From Bacillus pumilus (lineage in GTDB: Bacteria > Bacillota > Bacilli > Bacillales > Bacillaceae): a stretch of 64,000 nt of DNA. The notes under the pieces are model-generated. The model did no database searches, was not told where the DNA came from, and saw nothing but the letters and a program-made list of their open reading frames with translations. The position numbers were made by a program, and so were the translations under genes. Of the stretch, positions 26,329 through 35,997 are shown piece by piece; position 1 is the stretch's first letter; each line of letters opens with the position of its first letter. The stretch covers positions 1 to 64,000 of the forward strand of contig NZ_NKHG01000113.1 in NCBI RefSeq assembly GCF_002744245.1, read 5' to 3'.

Positions 26329-27843
26329 TCACCTGCCTGTATTGAGTGTTTGAATGAAACGTTTAAAAGCTGTTTTCCCTTGCTCAGTTCTTTTAAACAC
26401 ACCTGCCTGCGTAAGAATACGAGAAAAAATCCGTCCGATTTCTTTTTGTAAAATTGCTTCTGTATTGTCCTCTGTGAAGGTATTCTCTTCAAGCAGACGC
26501 TCCGCCCATGTCTCGTGCTTCATGATGGCAGGACGGGCTTTGATTTCTTCAAGGGGCTTTTTGGATAACAGCGCGTCTTTTAACTCGTTTAATTCCTCCG
26601 CTAACCTTCCAGGAAGGACGGCAAGACCCATCACTTCAATTAATCCAATATTTTCTTTTTTAATATGATGGACCTCTTCATGCGGATGAAAGATCCCGTC
26701 TGGATGACGTTCGTCTGTACGGTTATTACGCAGCACAAGATCTAATTCATAATCATCCCCATGACGGCGTGCGATCGGTGTAATGGTATTGTGCGAGGTC
26801 TCTCCTGTATAAGCGATCAGATCCACTTCTTCATCTGAGTACATTTTCCACTCGTTTAAGATAAACTCCGCTGCATCCGCAAGCGTCTGTCGGTCGTTAC
26901 TTTGAAGCCGGATGACAGACATCGGCCATTTCACAATTCCAGCCCTCACATTTGGAAACGCTTTGAGAGAAAAGTGGTCTTCCATCTCTGCTTTTGCCAT
27001 CGGAAACTCATGAGCGCCGCCTTGAAAATGGTCATGACTTAATATACTGCCTCCGACAATAGGAAGGTCGGCGTTCGATCCAATGAAATAGTGCGGGTAT
27101 ATAGATATGAAGGAAAGTAGACGTTCAAAGGTCTTTTTTGTGATCTTCATCGGCTCGTGTTCACCCTTGAACACAATACAATGCTCGTTGTAATACACGT
27201 AAGGTGAAAATTGCAGAAACCACGATTCGTCTGTGAGCGTCACAGGGATAATGCGGTGATTCTGTCTTGCTGGGTGATTGATCCGCCCCCCAAACCCAAC
27301 GTTTTCTTTACAAAGCAGACAAAGAGGATATTGCTTTTGACTGAGCTTCTTGGCTTGAGCGATCGCTTTTGGATCCTTTTCCGGTTTCGATAGATTAATG
27401 GTGATTTCTAGCACACCATCATCTGTCGTTGTAAACCACTGAACATTTTTGGCGATTCGGCCAGTATGAATGTAGTGTGCATGCTGCTGCATTTCATAGA
27501 ACCAGCTTGTGGCGGCCTTTGGTCCTTCAAGCTGGCGTTTCTCTTCAAACTTCGCATAGATGACACTTGGAGGCGCCACCAAACAGCCCATGATTTTTGC
27601 ATATAGTAAATCACGATACGTATCTGTCCCCTCAGGAATGAGACCTATTTCTACTGCCCAATCCAGCATCGGCATTAATATGTCTTCAAGGTCCATGCCA
27701 CCTGAGACCGTTCTCGCTTCAGCATCATCGAGTCCCAGCACCTCAAGCAGTCGATTTCTCGTATAATCAATATCTAGCGGCGTGATAAGCTCCTTATCTA
27801 TCCCGTATTGAATCAGCTGTTCCAGCTTTTCAAATATATCCAT
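26329..27843 (-). CDS. galT: UDP-glucose-hexose-1-phosphate uridylyltransferase
   Basis: A Firmicute-type (GalT class 2) galactose-1-phosphate uridylyltransferase of 504 residues, converting galactose-1-phosphate and UDP-glucose to glucose-1-phosphate and UDP-galactose in the Leloir pathway. The nucleophilic His region reads LSHDHFQGG; NHPARQNHR and FSPYVYYNEH are further conserved blocks. ATG at 27843 has GAGGG 7 nt upstream; the ATG two codons earlier is too close to that site. Third gene of galK-galE-galT; 41 bp after galE and 4 bp before the M24-like gene. Confidence 0.95.
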   Translation of the reverse strand: MDIFEKLEQLIQYGIDKELITPLDIDYTRNRLLEVLGLDDAEARTVSGGMDLEDILMPMLDWAVEIGLIPEGTDTYRDLLYAKIMGCLVAPPSVIYAKFEEKRQLEGPKAATSWFYEMQQHAHYIHTGRIAKNVQWFTTTDDGVLEITINLSKPEKDPKAIAQAKKLSQKQYPLCLLCKENVGFGGRINHPARQNHRIIPVTLTDESWFLQFSPYVYYNEHCIVFKGEHEPMKITKKTFERLLSFISIYPHYFIGSNADLPIVGGSILSHDHFQGGAHEFPMAKAEMEDHFSLKAFPNVRAGIVKWPMSVIRLQSNDRQTLADAAEFILNEWKMYSDEEVDLIAYTGETSHNTITPIARRHGDDYELDLVLRNNRTDERHPDGIFHPHEEVHHIKKENIGLIEVMGLAVLPGRLAEELNELKDALLSKKPLEEIKARPAIMKHETWAERLLEENTFTEDNTEAILQKEIGRIFSRILTQAGVFKRTEQGKTAFKRFIQTLNTGR

Positions 27844-27884
27844 CGCCATTCCCTCTGTCCCCTCTCTTGCCTGCCTGTTAGCCT

Positions 27885-28877
27885 TTATTCACTCTGGTAG
27901 CCTTTTGGGTGTTTCTGAAACCAATCCCACGCGCTTTGAATGATTGTCTGCAGGTCTGCATATTGAGGCTTCCATCCCAATTCTTGCAGCGCCTTTTTAG
28001 AAGAAGCAATCAGCTTTGCTGGATCTCCCGCCCGTCTTTTTGCCACCTGTGCTGGGATGGCATGACCCGTCACTTCTCTTGCCGCTTCTACTACCTGCTT
28101 CACCGAAAAGCCTGTGCCATTCCCTAAGTTATACGTCGCACTTCCTTTTCCTTGACGCAGACGATCAACCGCTAAGATGTGCGCCTCAACTAAATCCATC
28201 ACATGAATATAATCTCTAATGCAAGTGCCATCCTCTGTCTCATAATCATCGCCGTAAATCATGATCTGATCACGTTTTCCTAAAGCTACTTGGAGAATAA
28301 TCGGAATCAGATGTGTCTCTGGCTGATGATCTTCACCGACAAGCCCTTCTGTATGAGCACCGGCTACATTAAAATAACGAAGCACAACGTATTCAATGCC
28401 ATAAGCCTGCTCAGACCACTTCAACATTTTTTCAATCGCTAATTTCGTTTCTCCATAAGGATTCGTTGGGTTCGTCTCATCTGTTTCAACGATCGGCACA
28501 CGCTTTGGTTCGCCATATGTAGCCGCTGTTGAAGAAAACACGATGTTCTTCACATCAAATTCATTCATCACCTGAAGTAAAGCGGTTGCCCCTCCGACAT
28601 TATTGTCATAGTACTTTAACGGGTCCGTCACACTCTCACCAACAAGTGAATCTGCCGCAAAGTGCATGACCGCTTCAATCTCATGCGTTTGAAAAACCTG
28701 TCTTAAAAAAGCTTGATCTCTTAAATCTCCCTCTTCTAATACAGCTCCCTCTACAACAGCTTCTTTATGACCTGTCTGTAAATTATCAACAATCACCACT
28801 TGTTCTCCTTTAGCTAAAAGAGCCGCTGCCGCATGACTGCCAATGAAACCTGCTCCTCCACAAACTAAGATTGTCAT
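27885..28877 (-). CDS. galE: UDP-glucose 4-epimerase
   Basis: A 330-residue extended short-chain dehydrogenase that interconverts UDP-galactose and UDP-glucose with bound NAD. The Rossmann motif GGAGFIGSH is at about residues 7-15; the catalytic Ser lies in [10 protein letters not shown] and the YxxxK motif in [12 protein letters not shown]. It shares one base with galK (TGATG at 28875-28879), with AAAGGAGG 7 nt before its ATG, so the two are coupled. Having galE inside the gal operon differs from B. subtilis, where galE is elsewhere. Confidence 0.96.
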   Translation of the reverse strand: MTILVCGGAGFIGSHAAAALLAKGEQVVIVDNLQTGHKEAVVEGAVLEEGDLRDQAFLRQVFQTHEIEAVMHFAADSLVGESVTDPLKYYDNNVGGATALLQVMNEFDVKNIVFSSTAATYGEPKRVPIVETDETNPTNPYGETKLAIEKMLKWSEQAYGIEYVVLRYFNVAGAHTEGLVGEDHQPETHLIPIILQVALGKRDQIMIYGDDYETEDGTCIRDYIHVMDLVEAHILAVDRLRQGKGSATYNLGNGTGFSVKQVVEAAREVTGHAIPAQVAKRRAGDPAKLIASSKKALQELGWKPQYADLQTIIQSAWDWFQKHPKGYQSE

Positions 28878-30055
28878 CAAACTTCCTCCTTTGTTAATTC
28901 TCTTGCGCCGCCTCCAATTCCAGCTGTGTAAAAAGAGGCTTGAATGCCCGTTTTTTCTTGATAAATCGCACCTGTTTCTTCTATAAATGAGGCAAGCAGC
29001 TCTTCTTTCACAATGCTGATCGTGCAGCCGCCAAATCCCGCACCTGTCATACGAGAGCCAATGGTCCCAGGGTGACGCCAGGCGGCTTCTGCAAGTGCAT
29101 CTAGTTCAAGTCCAGTCACTTCATAATCATTCTTTAAAGAAAGATGAGATGCCTTCATGAGAGCGCCTAGTTCTTCCATTTTATCATCTTTCAGAAAATT
29201 TACTGCTTTCAGGGTCCGCTCGTTCTCTGTCACCGCATGTCTCGCACGTTTCAGGCACGTTTCATCTTGAATCAAATGGGCATGCTGCTCAAATTCATCC
29301 GCAGTGAGCTCACATAAATGCGCAATGTCGATTTCTTTTCTCAGATCATTTAAAGCGGACTGACACTCCTTGCGGCGCTCATTGTATTTGGAATCTGCCA
29401 GAGTCCGCTGTTTGTTTGTATTGGCAATCACAAGCGCCAGCCCCTTTTGCCGAAACGGGCTGTATTCAAAGGCAAGGGTGTCACAATTGAGCAAAATGGC
29501 GTGATCTTCTTTTCCGAGGCTAATCGAAAATTGATCCATAATGCCGCATTGGACGCCAATGAATTCATTTTCTGCACGCTGTGCAAGCAGGGCAAGGTCG
29601 ACATGTGAAGCGCCGAACGAATACCATTCATTGATTAACACAGCTGTAACAAGCTCAATGGAGGCAGATGAAGACAGCCCTGCACCGTTTGGAATATTAC
29701 CGCTGTACACAATATCAAAGCCTTCTTTTATATCCATTCCTGCTTCAATGAACTGATTGAACACCCCCTTTGGATAGTTCGCCCAGCCGTCCGATTCAAC
29801 GTAAGCGATTTCAAAAAGGTCAATTTCTTTCACACCTTCTTCTTCAAAGTTCAAGGAATACATTCTGACGAGTCCATCTGACCGTTTTGCACAGGCAGCA
29901 TACGTACCGAGAGTGAGCGCGCAAGGGAAGACATGGCCTCCATTGTAATCTGTATGTTCACCAATCAGGTTCACCCTGCCTGGGGCGAAAAAATAACGAA
30001 GTTCTTCTTTATCTCCAAATTGCTGATGAAATGCCGCTCGTAACATATCGATCAT
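28877..30055 (-). CDS. galK: Galactokinase
   Basis: A 392-residue GHMP-family kinase phosphorylating galactose at C1 with ATP. The galactokinase signature [19 protein letters not shown] is at about residues 26-44; the ATP loop is [11 protein letters not shown] (about 117-127), and [12 protein letters not shown] is motif 3 near the C-terminus. ATG at 30055 stands 6 nt after GGGGA; an upstream TTG at 30061 directly abuts the site. First gene of the operon, divergent from an AraC-type regulator, with a sigma-A-like promoter at 30087-30116. Confidence 0.96.
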   Translation of the reverse strand: MIDMLRAAFHQQFGDKEELRYFFAPGRVNLIGEHTDYNGGHVFPCALTLGTYAACAKRSDGLVRMYSLNFEEEGVKEIDLFEIAYVESDGWANYPKGVFNQFIEAGMDIKEGFDIVYSGNIPNGAGLSSSASIELVTAVLINEWYSFGASHVDLALLAQRAENEFIGVQCGIMDQFSISLGKEDHAILLNCDTLAFEYSPFRQKGLALVIANTNKQRTLADSKYNERRKECQSALNDLRKEIDIAHLCELTADEFEQHAHLIQDETCLKRARHAVTENERTLKAVNFLKDDKMEELGALMKASHLSLKNDYEVTGLELDALAEAAWRHPGTIGSRMTGAGFGGCTISIVKEELLASFIEETGAIYQEKTGIQASFYTAGIGGGARELTKEEV

Positions 30056-30086
30056 ATCCAATCCCCTTTTCTCTTCTGATAATCTT

Positions 30087-30116
30087 ATTTTAGTAGCCTC
30101 AACATCGGAAGTTCAA
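30087..30116 (-). promoter_or_regulatory. Candidate galK promoter
   Basis: Minus strand TTGAAC (30111-30116), 18-bp spacer, TAAAAT (30087-30092). The predicted start lies about 25 bp before the galK ribosome-binding site. Confidence 0.6.
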
Positions 30117-30236
30117 TGGTAAAAAAACCGTTAAAAAATACCCTTTTTTTGCTGTGAATGGTACGATGTTATATGAGGTGTACCATGGTTCAAAATAGAA
30201 AAAGGTTGTTTTTTGCTGTGAAGGGGGATTTCCAAT

Positions 30237-31082
30237 TTGAAGAAAGAAGCATTTGCATTTCGTTTTCACCATTCTGATGTCACATTGCCGGCGCAAATAT
30301 GGTCTGTTGGCTGGGAAGTTCAATCATCCTCGTTATACAGCTGGAATGGCGTAGAGCGGAAGGATCAGGGCAAGTGCATCTTTCAACTCACACTGTCTGG
30401 ACATGGCATGATTGAAATTGGACAGAAGCGTTTCAAAGTATTGCCGGGGCAGGCCTTTCTGGTGAAAAGCCCAAGTGCCTATCAATACTATTTTCCAGAG
30501 GACAGTGAGCATTGGGAATTTCTATACTTGACGCTTTACGGGGAAGCCTGTGATCTTTGCTTTGATCAATTTATAGCTCAAGGAAAGCAGGTCATGCGTT
30601 TTCATCCAAATTCTAAACCGATCCGCCTGCTGAAGAAAATATATGATGAAGCCAGTGAAAGACGGATTACCAATCCGTTTGAGGGGTCTAGCCTTGCTTA
30701 TCAATTTGTCATGGAACTGTATTCTTATTTGCCAAAGCTTGAGGGACAAATGGAGAAATGGCCTGAGCCCATCGTTCAAGCGGCCTTGTTTGCAAGCCAT
30801 CATTTTCACGAGGAAATCGGCCCTGACGATATGGCAGTTGCGGCACGTTTATCCAAAAGTCATTTTACGAGGGAATTCAAAAAGGCAACTGGCTTCACAC
30901 CGATTCACTACTTAACCAATATTCGATTAGAAAAGGCGGAAACGTTACTGAAAACAACGAAATATTCGATTGAAGAAATCGCCATACAGTGCGGCTACCG
31001 AAATGCGAATTACTTGAATAAAGTCTTTCGAAAGAAAATCGGCATGTCTCCAAAGCAACTGCGGGAAACAAGCGATGCATAA
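30237..31082 (+). CDS. AraC-family regulator, probable gal activator
   Basis: A 281-residue AraC/XylS transcription factor. The N-terminal cupin-like sensor (about 1-150) has a GHGMIEIGQKRFKVLPGQAFLVKSP segment typical of sugar-responsive members; the C-terminal double helix-turn-helix (about 180-278) includes RLSKSHFTREFKKATGF and IAIQCGYRNANYLNKVFRKK. It is transcribed away from galK across 180 bp, so control of galKET is inferred from position. The start is TTG at 30237, 8 nt after AAGGGGGA. Confidence 0.85.
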   Translation: MKKEAFAFRFHHSDVTLPAQIWSVGWEVQSSSLYSWNGVERKDQGKCIFQLTLSGHGMIEIGQKRFKVLPGQAFLVKSPSAYQYYFPEDSEHWEFLYLTLYGEACDLCFDQFIAQGKQVMRFHPNSKPIRLLKKIYDEASERRITNPFEGSSLAYQFVMELYSYLPKLEGQMEKWPEPIVQAALFASHHFHEEIGPDDMAVAARLSKSHFTREFKKATGFTPIHYLTNIRLEKAETLLKTTKYSIEEIAIQCGYRNANYLNKVFRKKIGMSPKQLRETSDA

Positions 31083-31116
31083 TAAAAAGCAGCCGCATTT
31101 CAAATGGCTGCTTCTT

Positions 31117-31374
31117 TTACGCTTTCGTCAGGTCAACACGAATTCTCCCTTGTCTTAAAACAATGGTCATTTGCGTGTCAGGGGTCATTAAGTTTTCTAA
31201 AATGTCCGTTGCCGTTTGAAGCGCAATGTCCATACGGTTGATCTTTTCCTTTTCTTGTTCCGAAAACGCTTCTGGTTGTGCGGCCATTTCTTTGACTAGC
31301 CTCAGCACTTGTTCATGCTGCTTTTCTGTTTGTTGATATATGGCATCATATAATTCGTCTGGCCTGCTGCTCAT
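31117..31374 (-). CDS. Small hypothetical protein
   Basis: An 85-residue soluble protein: a charged, helical N-terminal two thirds (about 5-60, many Glu and Gln, coiled-coil-like) and a short beta C-terminus (QMTIVLRQGRIRVDLTKA). No family recognised. ATG at 31374 has AGGTG 7 nt upstream. It lies 27 bp after gtcA on the same strand and may be co-transcribed with it. Confidence 0.6.
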   Translation of the reverse strand: MSSRPDELYDAIYQQTEKQHEQVLRLVKEMAAQPEAFSEQEKEKINRMDIALQTATDILENLMTPDTQMTIVLRQGRIRVDLTKA

Positions 31375-31401
31375 TTCACATCACCTATCTTTTTTCATGT
31401 G

Positions 31402-31833
31402 TTAAATCGCATCTTCTTTTGTTTTCTTAAAGACGAACCATTTACTGGCGACATAATTGACCACCACAATCACAAAGTTGACAAGAATTTTTGCGACAGT
31501 TTCATTGAGCGCCATTTGGCTCACAAATAAAATCATCAGCCCTAGATCTACACCTAGAGACATGAGACGCACACTAAAAAATGAAGAAAGCTCACGCATG
31601 AGGCTTTTTTTGTCATGAGCCTTTTGCTTGAAGACATACTTCTTATTGGTGATATAAGCAAAGAGAACAGCAAATACCCATGAAACAACCGTTGCTGTTT
31701 TATAATCCATGGAAAACATCTCAACGAATAAATAGAAGCTGACTATGTTGACGATGGTTGTACACACACCCATGACAAGATACATAACAACTTCTTGATA
31801 TTTTTGAAAAAGGCTATACATGTCTTTCTTCAT
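31402..31833 (-). CDS. gtcA: GtrA-family membrane protein
   Basis: A 143-residue GtrA/DPMS-like membrane protein with four hydrophobic segments (about 14-34, 38-58, 78-98, 108-128) and a basic end FVFKKTKED. GtrA proteins are thought to flip lipid-linked sugars; Listeria and Bacillus GtcA are linked to wall teichoic acid glycosylation. The match to B. subtilis GtcA is by size, family and location beside slrA. It is transcribed away from slrA. Confidence 0.75.
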   Translation of the reverse strand: MKKDMYSLFQKYQEVVMYLVMGVCTTIVNIVSFYLFVEMFSMDYKTATVVSWVFAVLFAYITNKKYVFKQKAHDKKSLMRELSSFFSVRLMSLGVDLGLMILFVSQMALNETVAKILVNFVIVVVNYVASKWFVFKKTKEDAI

Positions 31834-32243
31834 TCCTTCTTGGTGGTTTCTGTTTCTTTTAGAATACCATCTCGAGAAGAACTTCCCAAACGAACAATAT
31901 GTACGTCCTGCAAAAATGAAATTTGTTCTGATCGATGGCAGATGTCAAGCTAATCGGTTTATATGAGTCAAATGATTTAGGTCTTTGTCATTATTTTAAT
32001 TTATAATCTTTTAACTGACTTTACAATTGTTTATTATTAGAAGTAAGAAATCAATATTTATGGGTTTTTTAGTCATTTTTTTAGGGACGTGGTAGGTGAT
32101 AGATTTTACAAAATAGGTTAAATGTCATCATTTTTCGACAAAAATCTATTTTTGTGCTTCTTTCACACACACGTACAGTTACTAGACGGTTTGTTCAAGT
32201 CATTGGTTGCAGATGAATATGTCTTATTGAACTGGAGGATATT
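31834..32243. other. Intergenic region gtcA / slrA
   Basis: 410 bp of AT-rich DNA between divergent gtcA and slrA. It contains the palindrome ACAAAAAT-CT-ATTTTTGT at 32138-32155, about 90 bp before slrA. No other coding frame with a ribosome-binding site was seen. Confidence 0.5.
32138..32155. promoter_or_regulatory. Perfect 8-2-8 palindrome upstream of slrA
   Basis: ACAAAAAT and ATTTTTGT separated by CT. The size suits a dimeric repressor operator, but no regulator is assigned. Confidence 0.35.
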
Positions 32244-32384
32244 ATGGATACGCAAGTGAAAAGAAGAGTTGACGAAGAGTGGGTTTATTTGATTCAGGAA
32301 GCGAAAAAAATTGGACTAGGCATCGAAGAAATACAAGCTTTTTTAACATCCAACGGTGATCAGAAGATGATAAACAAACCGTAA
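32244..32384 (+). CDS. slrA: SinR/SlrR antagonist SlrA
   Basis: A 46-residue SinI-type antirepressor. The core EEWVYLIQEAKKIGLGIEEI (about 11-30) aligns with the SinR-binding helical hook of SinI and with B. subtilis SlrA, which has GLGI at the same place. In B. subtilis SlrA binds SinR and pushes cells to the SlrR-high, chaining and biofilm state. ATG at 32244 has TGGAGGA 6 nt upstream. In B. subtilis slrA is repressed by the adjacent TetR-type YwcC; no ywcC gene is present here, and a different gene pair follows. Confidence 0.85.
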   Translation: MDTQVKRRVDEEWVYLIQEAKKIGLGIEEIQAFLTSNGDQKMINKP

Positions 32385-32684
32385 ATCAACGCCGTTATCC
32401 TTTGTCTTTCAGACTGCTTTGGCTAAAAGTTCTGACCTGTCAATTGACCTTTTGAAAATCCTTTCATGACGATACGCTACAATAATTAAACACCTCTCCA
32501 TACCAATCCCTTCTACTCAATGGGGTTCTGTCTTTCTATCTTAGGAGGACAGTCCGTTTCCCGTTCTTTATATGATCCCTTTTCGCCGCCATTCTTAAAA
32601 TTTGCCTATCACTCGTTATAAAACCAAGCTCCCCACCCATATATTTAGCATGAAAGCAGTGAGAAGGAAGAAAGGTGATAGAGC
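32385..32684. other. Non-coding gap where ywcC would be expected
   Basis: 300 bp between slrA and the methyltransferase gene. It has several short stop-rich frames and no recognisable TetR helix-turn-helix remnant. An AGGAGGA near 32544 is not followed by a usable start codon. Confidence 0.5.
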
Positions 32685-33374
32685 ATGAGTTCAGATTCCC
32701 TTTCCTATTATCACCAAAAAAAAGATCAGTATTATCATGGTGTAAATCCTGTCATCGTCAACCGTATTCGAGAGAAATGGACGTCTATTTTGGATATCGG
32801 ATGCGGCACAGGTCAGCTTGGCAAAGCCCTAAAACAAAAGGGCCGAATCCTATACGGGATTGAATCATTTGAGGATGCAGCAAAACAGGCTGAACAAGAA
32901 CTAGATCATGTTCTATGCGGCAATATTGAACAGATGGCTCTCCCTTATCAACATGAACAATTTGACTGTATCATTTTCGGAGACGTACTCGAACATTTAT
33001 TAGACCCATGGGCCGTTTTAAAAAAGGTAAAGCCCTTTCTTAAAAAGGAGGGCGCCATCCTTTCATCCATTCCGAATATTGGTCATATTTCAACGGTTTT
33101 AGAATTGTTAGCTGGAAGGTTTTCTTATACAGATGCAGGGTTAATGGATCAAACACATCTACGTTTCTTTACCCTTCACGAAATTCATGCCCTCTTTCAT
33201 TCAGCGGGGTTTCGCATTCGTGAACTTGAGACCATTCGTGTACAGCATCCTTCGTATAAAAGTGTGATGAATGACTTACACGAGCTACTTGTGAAGCATG
33301 GCATCCGTTTCGACTTTAACGAGGCGTCTACAGCCTATCAATATGTGGTTGAGGCCGTTCAGTTCAATGAGTAA
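32685..33374 (+). CDS. Class I SAM-dependent methyltransferase
   Basis: A 229-residue Rossmann-fold methyltransferase (Methyltransf_23 type, similar to UbiG/MycE groups). SAM-binding motif I is ILDIGCGTGQLGKAL (about 36-50); motif II is GIESFEDAAKQAE, and the post-strand motif FGDVLEHLLDPWAVL is typical of this group. ATG at 32685 has AAAGGTG 7 nt upstream. It overlaps the next gene by 8 nt. With the StrF-like glycosyltransferase that follows and GtcA nearby, modification of a surface polysaccharide or its precursor is a reasonable guess; no substrate is visible. Confidence 0.85.
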   Translation: MSSDSLSYYHQKKDQYYHGVNPVIVNRIREKWTSILDIGCGTGQLGKALKQKGRILYGIESFEDAAKQAEQELDHVLCGNIEQMALPYQHEQFDCIIFGDVLEHLLDPWAVLKKVKPFLKKEGAILSSIPNIGHISTVLELLAGRFSYTDAGLMDQTHLRFFTLHEIHALFHSAGFRIRELETIRVQHPSYKSVMNDLHELLVKHGIRFDFNEASTAYQYVVEAVQFNE

Positions 33375-34035
33375 CCAGACCATCCTATTTGTTTTATGTG
33401 TAGATGATGAATCCATGTTTCAAGCTTGCTTTCGGCAGCTCGCCTCACTTCCTGCTCCGCATGGGTATCATGTGGAGGTCTTTCCCATTAGACATGCATC
33501 AAGTATGGCCTCTGGATACAATGAAGCCTTCACTCATCCTGCTCAGTTTAAAATTTACCTTCATCAAGATACACTCATTGTCAAACAGAAGATGTTACTT
33601 GAGCTCATCCCACTTTTTTTGCAAAATCCGTCACTCGGCATGCTTGGGGTGATAGGTGCAGAAAGCGTACCTGACAATGGGATTTGGTGGGAGAGCCATG
33701 ATTGCAGAGGCAAGGTGATCGAATATCGGCACGAGACGTATCAGCTGCTTTCGTTTGAATCAGGTCACCAACAAATGGAGGCTCAAAATTATATCAAAGC
33801 ATCCGCCATTGACGGTCTCTTCATGGCGACTCAATATGATATCAGGTGGCGTGAAGATCTCTTTGACGGCTTTCATTTTTATGATGTGTCGCAGTCTTTT
33901 GAGTTCGTTCAGCAGGGATATGAAGTCGGAATCGTCAGACAGGATGAGCCTTGGTGTATACACAAATGCGGAGATCATTTTGACGCAGAAGCATATGAAA
34001 AAGCGAGACAAACATTTCTTGCGAATTATCGGTAG
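33367..34035 (+). CDS. StrF-like family glycosyltransferase
   Basis: A 222-residue GT-A fold protein of the StrF-like type (Glyco_tranf_2_5). Features: start NQTILFVLCVDDE, the acceptor-side IYLHQDTLI with the metal-binding HQD, ASAIDGLFMATQ, and the C-terminal HFYDVSQSFEFVQQGYEV with a YDVS motif typical of the group. No membrane segments. The start ATG at 33367 lies within the 3' end of the methyltransferase gene (8-nt overlap), indicating coupled expression. The donor sugar is unknown. Confidence 0.8.
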   Translation: MSNQTILFVLCVDDESMFQACFRQLASLPAPHGYHVEVFPIRHASSMASGYNEAFTHPAQFKIYLHQDTLIVKQKMLLELIPLFLQNPSLGMLGVIGAESVPDNGIWWESHDCRGKVIEYRHETYQLLSFESGHQQMEAQNYIKASAIDGLFMATQYDIRWREDLFDGFHFYDVSQSFEFVQQGYEVGIVRQDEPWCIHKCGDHFDAEAYEKARQTFLANYR

Positions 34036-34142
34036 AAGGCACCCTTTTCGTGTGCCTTTTTTATGATATACTGTCATAAACAACCAGATTGTCTCATATG
34101 CATTGGAGTACCTTGTCCCTAATTCGTACAAAGGAGGAAACA

Positions 34143-34457
34143 ATGGCAGACAAAAAAGTTCATTATAAGAAGGTTGCCGCTTCAGAGGATTTCCGAAAAC
34201 TTCTTGAGGAAAAGCGCAGATTTATCGTGCCGATGACGATTTTCTTTTTTCTCTTTTACTTTTCACTTCCGGTTGCTACATCCTACTTCACCTTTTTGAA
34301 CACGCCAGCAATTGGTGCTATCACATGGGCCTGGTTATTCGCTCTCACGCAATTTGTCATGACATGGGTTTTATGTGGGCTTTATGCGAAAAAAGCATCT
34401 CAGTTCGACAAATATGTAAGCGCTTTAAAAGCTGAATCGAGGAGTGATGACGAATGA
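34143..34457 (+). CDS. ywcB: DUF485 membrane protein YwcB
   Basis: A 104-residue DUF485 protein with two membrane helices (about 25-48 and 55-80), the standard small partner of acetate/solute symporters such as YwcA/ActP. The phrase DFRKLLEEKRRFIVPMTIFF is typical. ATG at 34143 has AAGGAGG 5 nt upstream; the longer in-frame reading to 34089 has no site. It overlaps ywcA by 4 nt (ATGA). Confidence 0.9.
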   Translation: MADKKVHYKKVAASEDFRKLLEEKRRFIVPMTIFFFLFYFSLPVATSYFTFLNTPAIGAITWAWLFALTQFVMTWVLCGLYAKKASQFDKYVSALKAESRSDDE

Positions 34458-35995
34458 GCATGACCGCGTTTATTTTATTCGTAGCGATCGTAGGGCTCAC
34501 ATTGGTCATCACATATTTTGCTGCGAAGAAGACAAGCAATGCGAGTGATTTTTACACAGCAGGCGGAGGTCTGACAGGATTTCAAAACGGTCTTGCCATC
34601 GCTGGAGACTATATGTCCGCAGCTTCATTTTTAGGGATCGCCGGCATGATCGCGTTAAATGGATTTGATGGCTTTTTCTATAGTATTGGCTTTCTTGTGG
34701 CGTATCTAGTCGTCCTTTATGTTGTGGCAGAGCCACTGCGAAATCTAGGGAAATATACGATGGCGGATATGATAGCTGCACGATTCAAACGCCCTGCCAT
34801 TCGAGGGGTTGCTGCCTTTAATACCATCACGGTCTCTACTTTTTATATGATTGCACAGCTTGTTGGAGCGGGCGCATTAATTAAACTGCTTCTTGGCATT
34901 GATTATTGGATCGCGGTGTTAATCGTGGGTGTCTTGATGACCATTTACGTAGTGTTTGGCGGCATGATCGCTACCAGCTGGGTACAGATCACAAAGGCCA
35001 TTCTCCTTATGCTTGGAACCTTGATCATTTCACTGCTTGTGTTTGCAAAATTTGATTTTAGTCTGTTGAAGATGTTCGAGCAGATGAAAACAGCTACTCC
35101 GCTCGGTGAATCGTTCCTCCATCCGGGGAATAAATATGATGTGCCTTTAGAAACCCTGTCTCTTAACCTTGCCCTCGTGCTTGGAACAGCAGGTTTGCCG
35201 CATATTTTAATCCGTTTTTATACAGTAAAGGATGCGATTTCTGCACGAAAATCTGTCCTTTCAGCCACTTGGATCATCGGGATTTTTTATTTAATGACGG
35301 TTTTCCTTGGCTTCGGCGCCGCTGCCTTTGTCGGAACAGAAGCGATCACAGCAGCCGATGCAGCAGGAAACATGGCCGCACCATTGCTTGCACAAGCCCT
35401 TGGAGGAGATTTCTTATTTGCGTTTGTTTCCGCTATCGCTTTTGCAACCATATTGGCTGTGGTGACCGGCCTCGTCCTTTCCGCCGCATCTGCCTTTGCC
35501 CATGACTTTTATAGTCAGATCATCCGCAAAGGAAAAGCGAGCGAACGGGAACAGGTCAAGGCCGCACGCTTTGCTTCAATTGGCGTGTCCATTCTCTCCA
35601 TCGTCCTTGCGTTATTTGCCCAATCCTTAAACGTCGCGTTTCTCGTGTCTCTTGCCTTCGCAGTTGCAGCAAGTGCGAATTTACCACTGATTATCTTCAC
35701 TGTCTTTTGGAAACGATTCAACTCCACTGGCGCCATTGCAGGGAGCTTAACGGGTCTTCTGAGCGCACTTATCATCGTATCGCTCAGCCCAAGCGTCTGG
35801 GACCCATCGGGGGCAGCTATCTTTACAGGAGAGCCGTTCATCCAGCTGTCGAACCCTGGGATTATCTCCATCCCACTTGGATTTCTTGCCGCTTACTTAG
35901 GCACCATTTTCTCCTCTGGAAAAGCAGATGAAGACACCTTTACAGAAATTCAAGTAAAGGCACATACAGGCATGCATATGGATACTGATTCATAA
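34454..35995 (+). CDS. ywcA: Sodium:solute (acetate-type) symporter YwcA
   Basis: A 513-residue sodium:solute symporter (SSS family) with 13 or so membrane helices, of the ActP-like branch that takes up acetate or other short monocarboxylates. It has the SDFYTAGGGLTGFQNGLAIAGDYMSAASFLG N-terminal region characteristic of ActP (split here by helix 1) and the FAFVSAIAFATILAVVTGL segment of the sodium site. The substrate is not proven. It follows ywcB by an ATGA overlap and ends at a strong hairpin terminator. Confidence 0.9.
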   Translation: MSMTAFILFVAIVGLTLVITYFAAKKTSNASDFYTAGGGLTGFQNGLAIAGDYMSAASFLGIAGMIALNGFDGFFYSIGFLVAYLVVLYVVAEPLRNLGKYTMADMIAARFKRPAIRGVAAFNTITVSTFYMIAQLVGAGALIKLLLGIDYWIAVLIVGVLMTIYVVFGGMIATSWVQITKAILLMLGTLIISLLVFAKFDFSLLKMFEQMKTATPLGESFLHPGNKYDVPLETLSLNLALVLGTAGLPHILIRFYTVKDAISARKSVLSATWIIGIFYLMTVFLGFGAAAFVGTEAITAADAAGNMAAPLLAQALGGDFLFAFVSAIAFATILAVVTGLVLSAASAFAHDFYSQIIRKGKASEREQVKAARFASIGVSILSIVLALFAQSLNVAFLVSLAFAVAASANLPLIIFTVFWKRFNSTGAIAGSLTGLLSALIIVSLSPSVWDPSGAAIFTGEPFIQLSNPGIISIPLGFLAAYLGTIFSSGKADEDTFTEIQVKAHTGMHMDTDS

Positions 35996-35997
35996 GG

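Noticed and set aside
32560-32684. Start of a ywcC-like TetR gene
   Set aside because: All frames are closed by stops and no TetR helix-turn-helix residues are visible.
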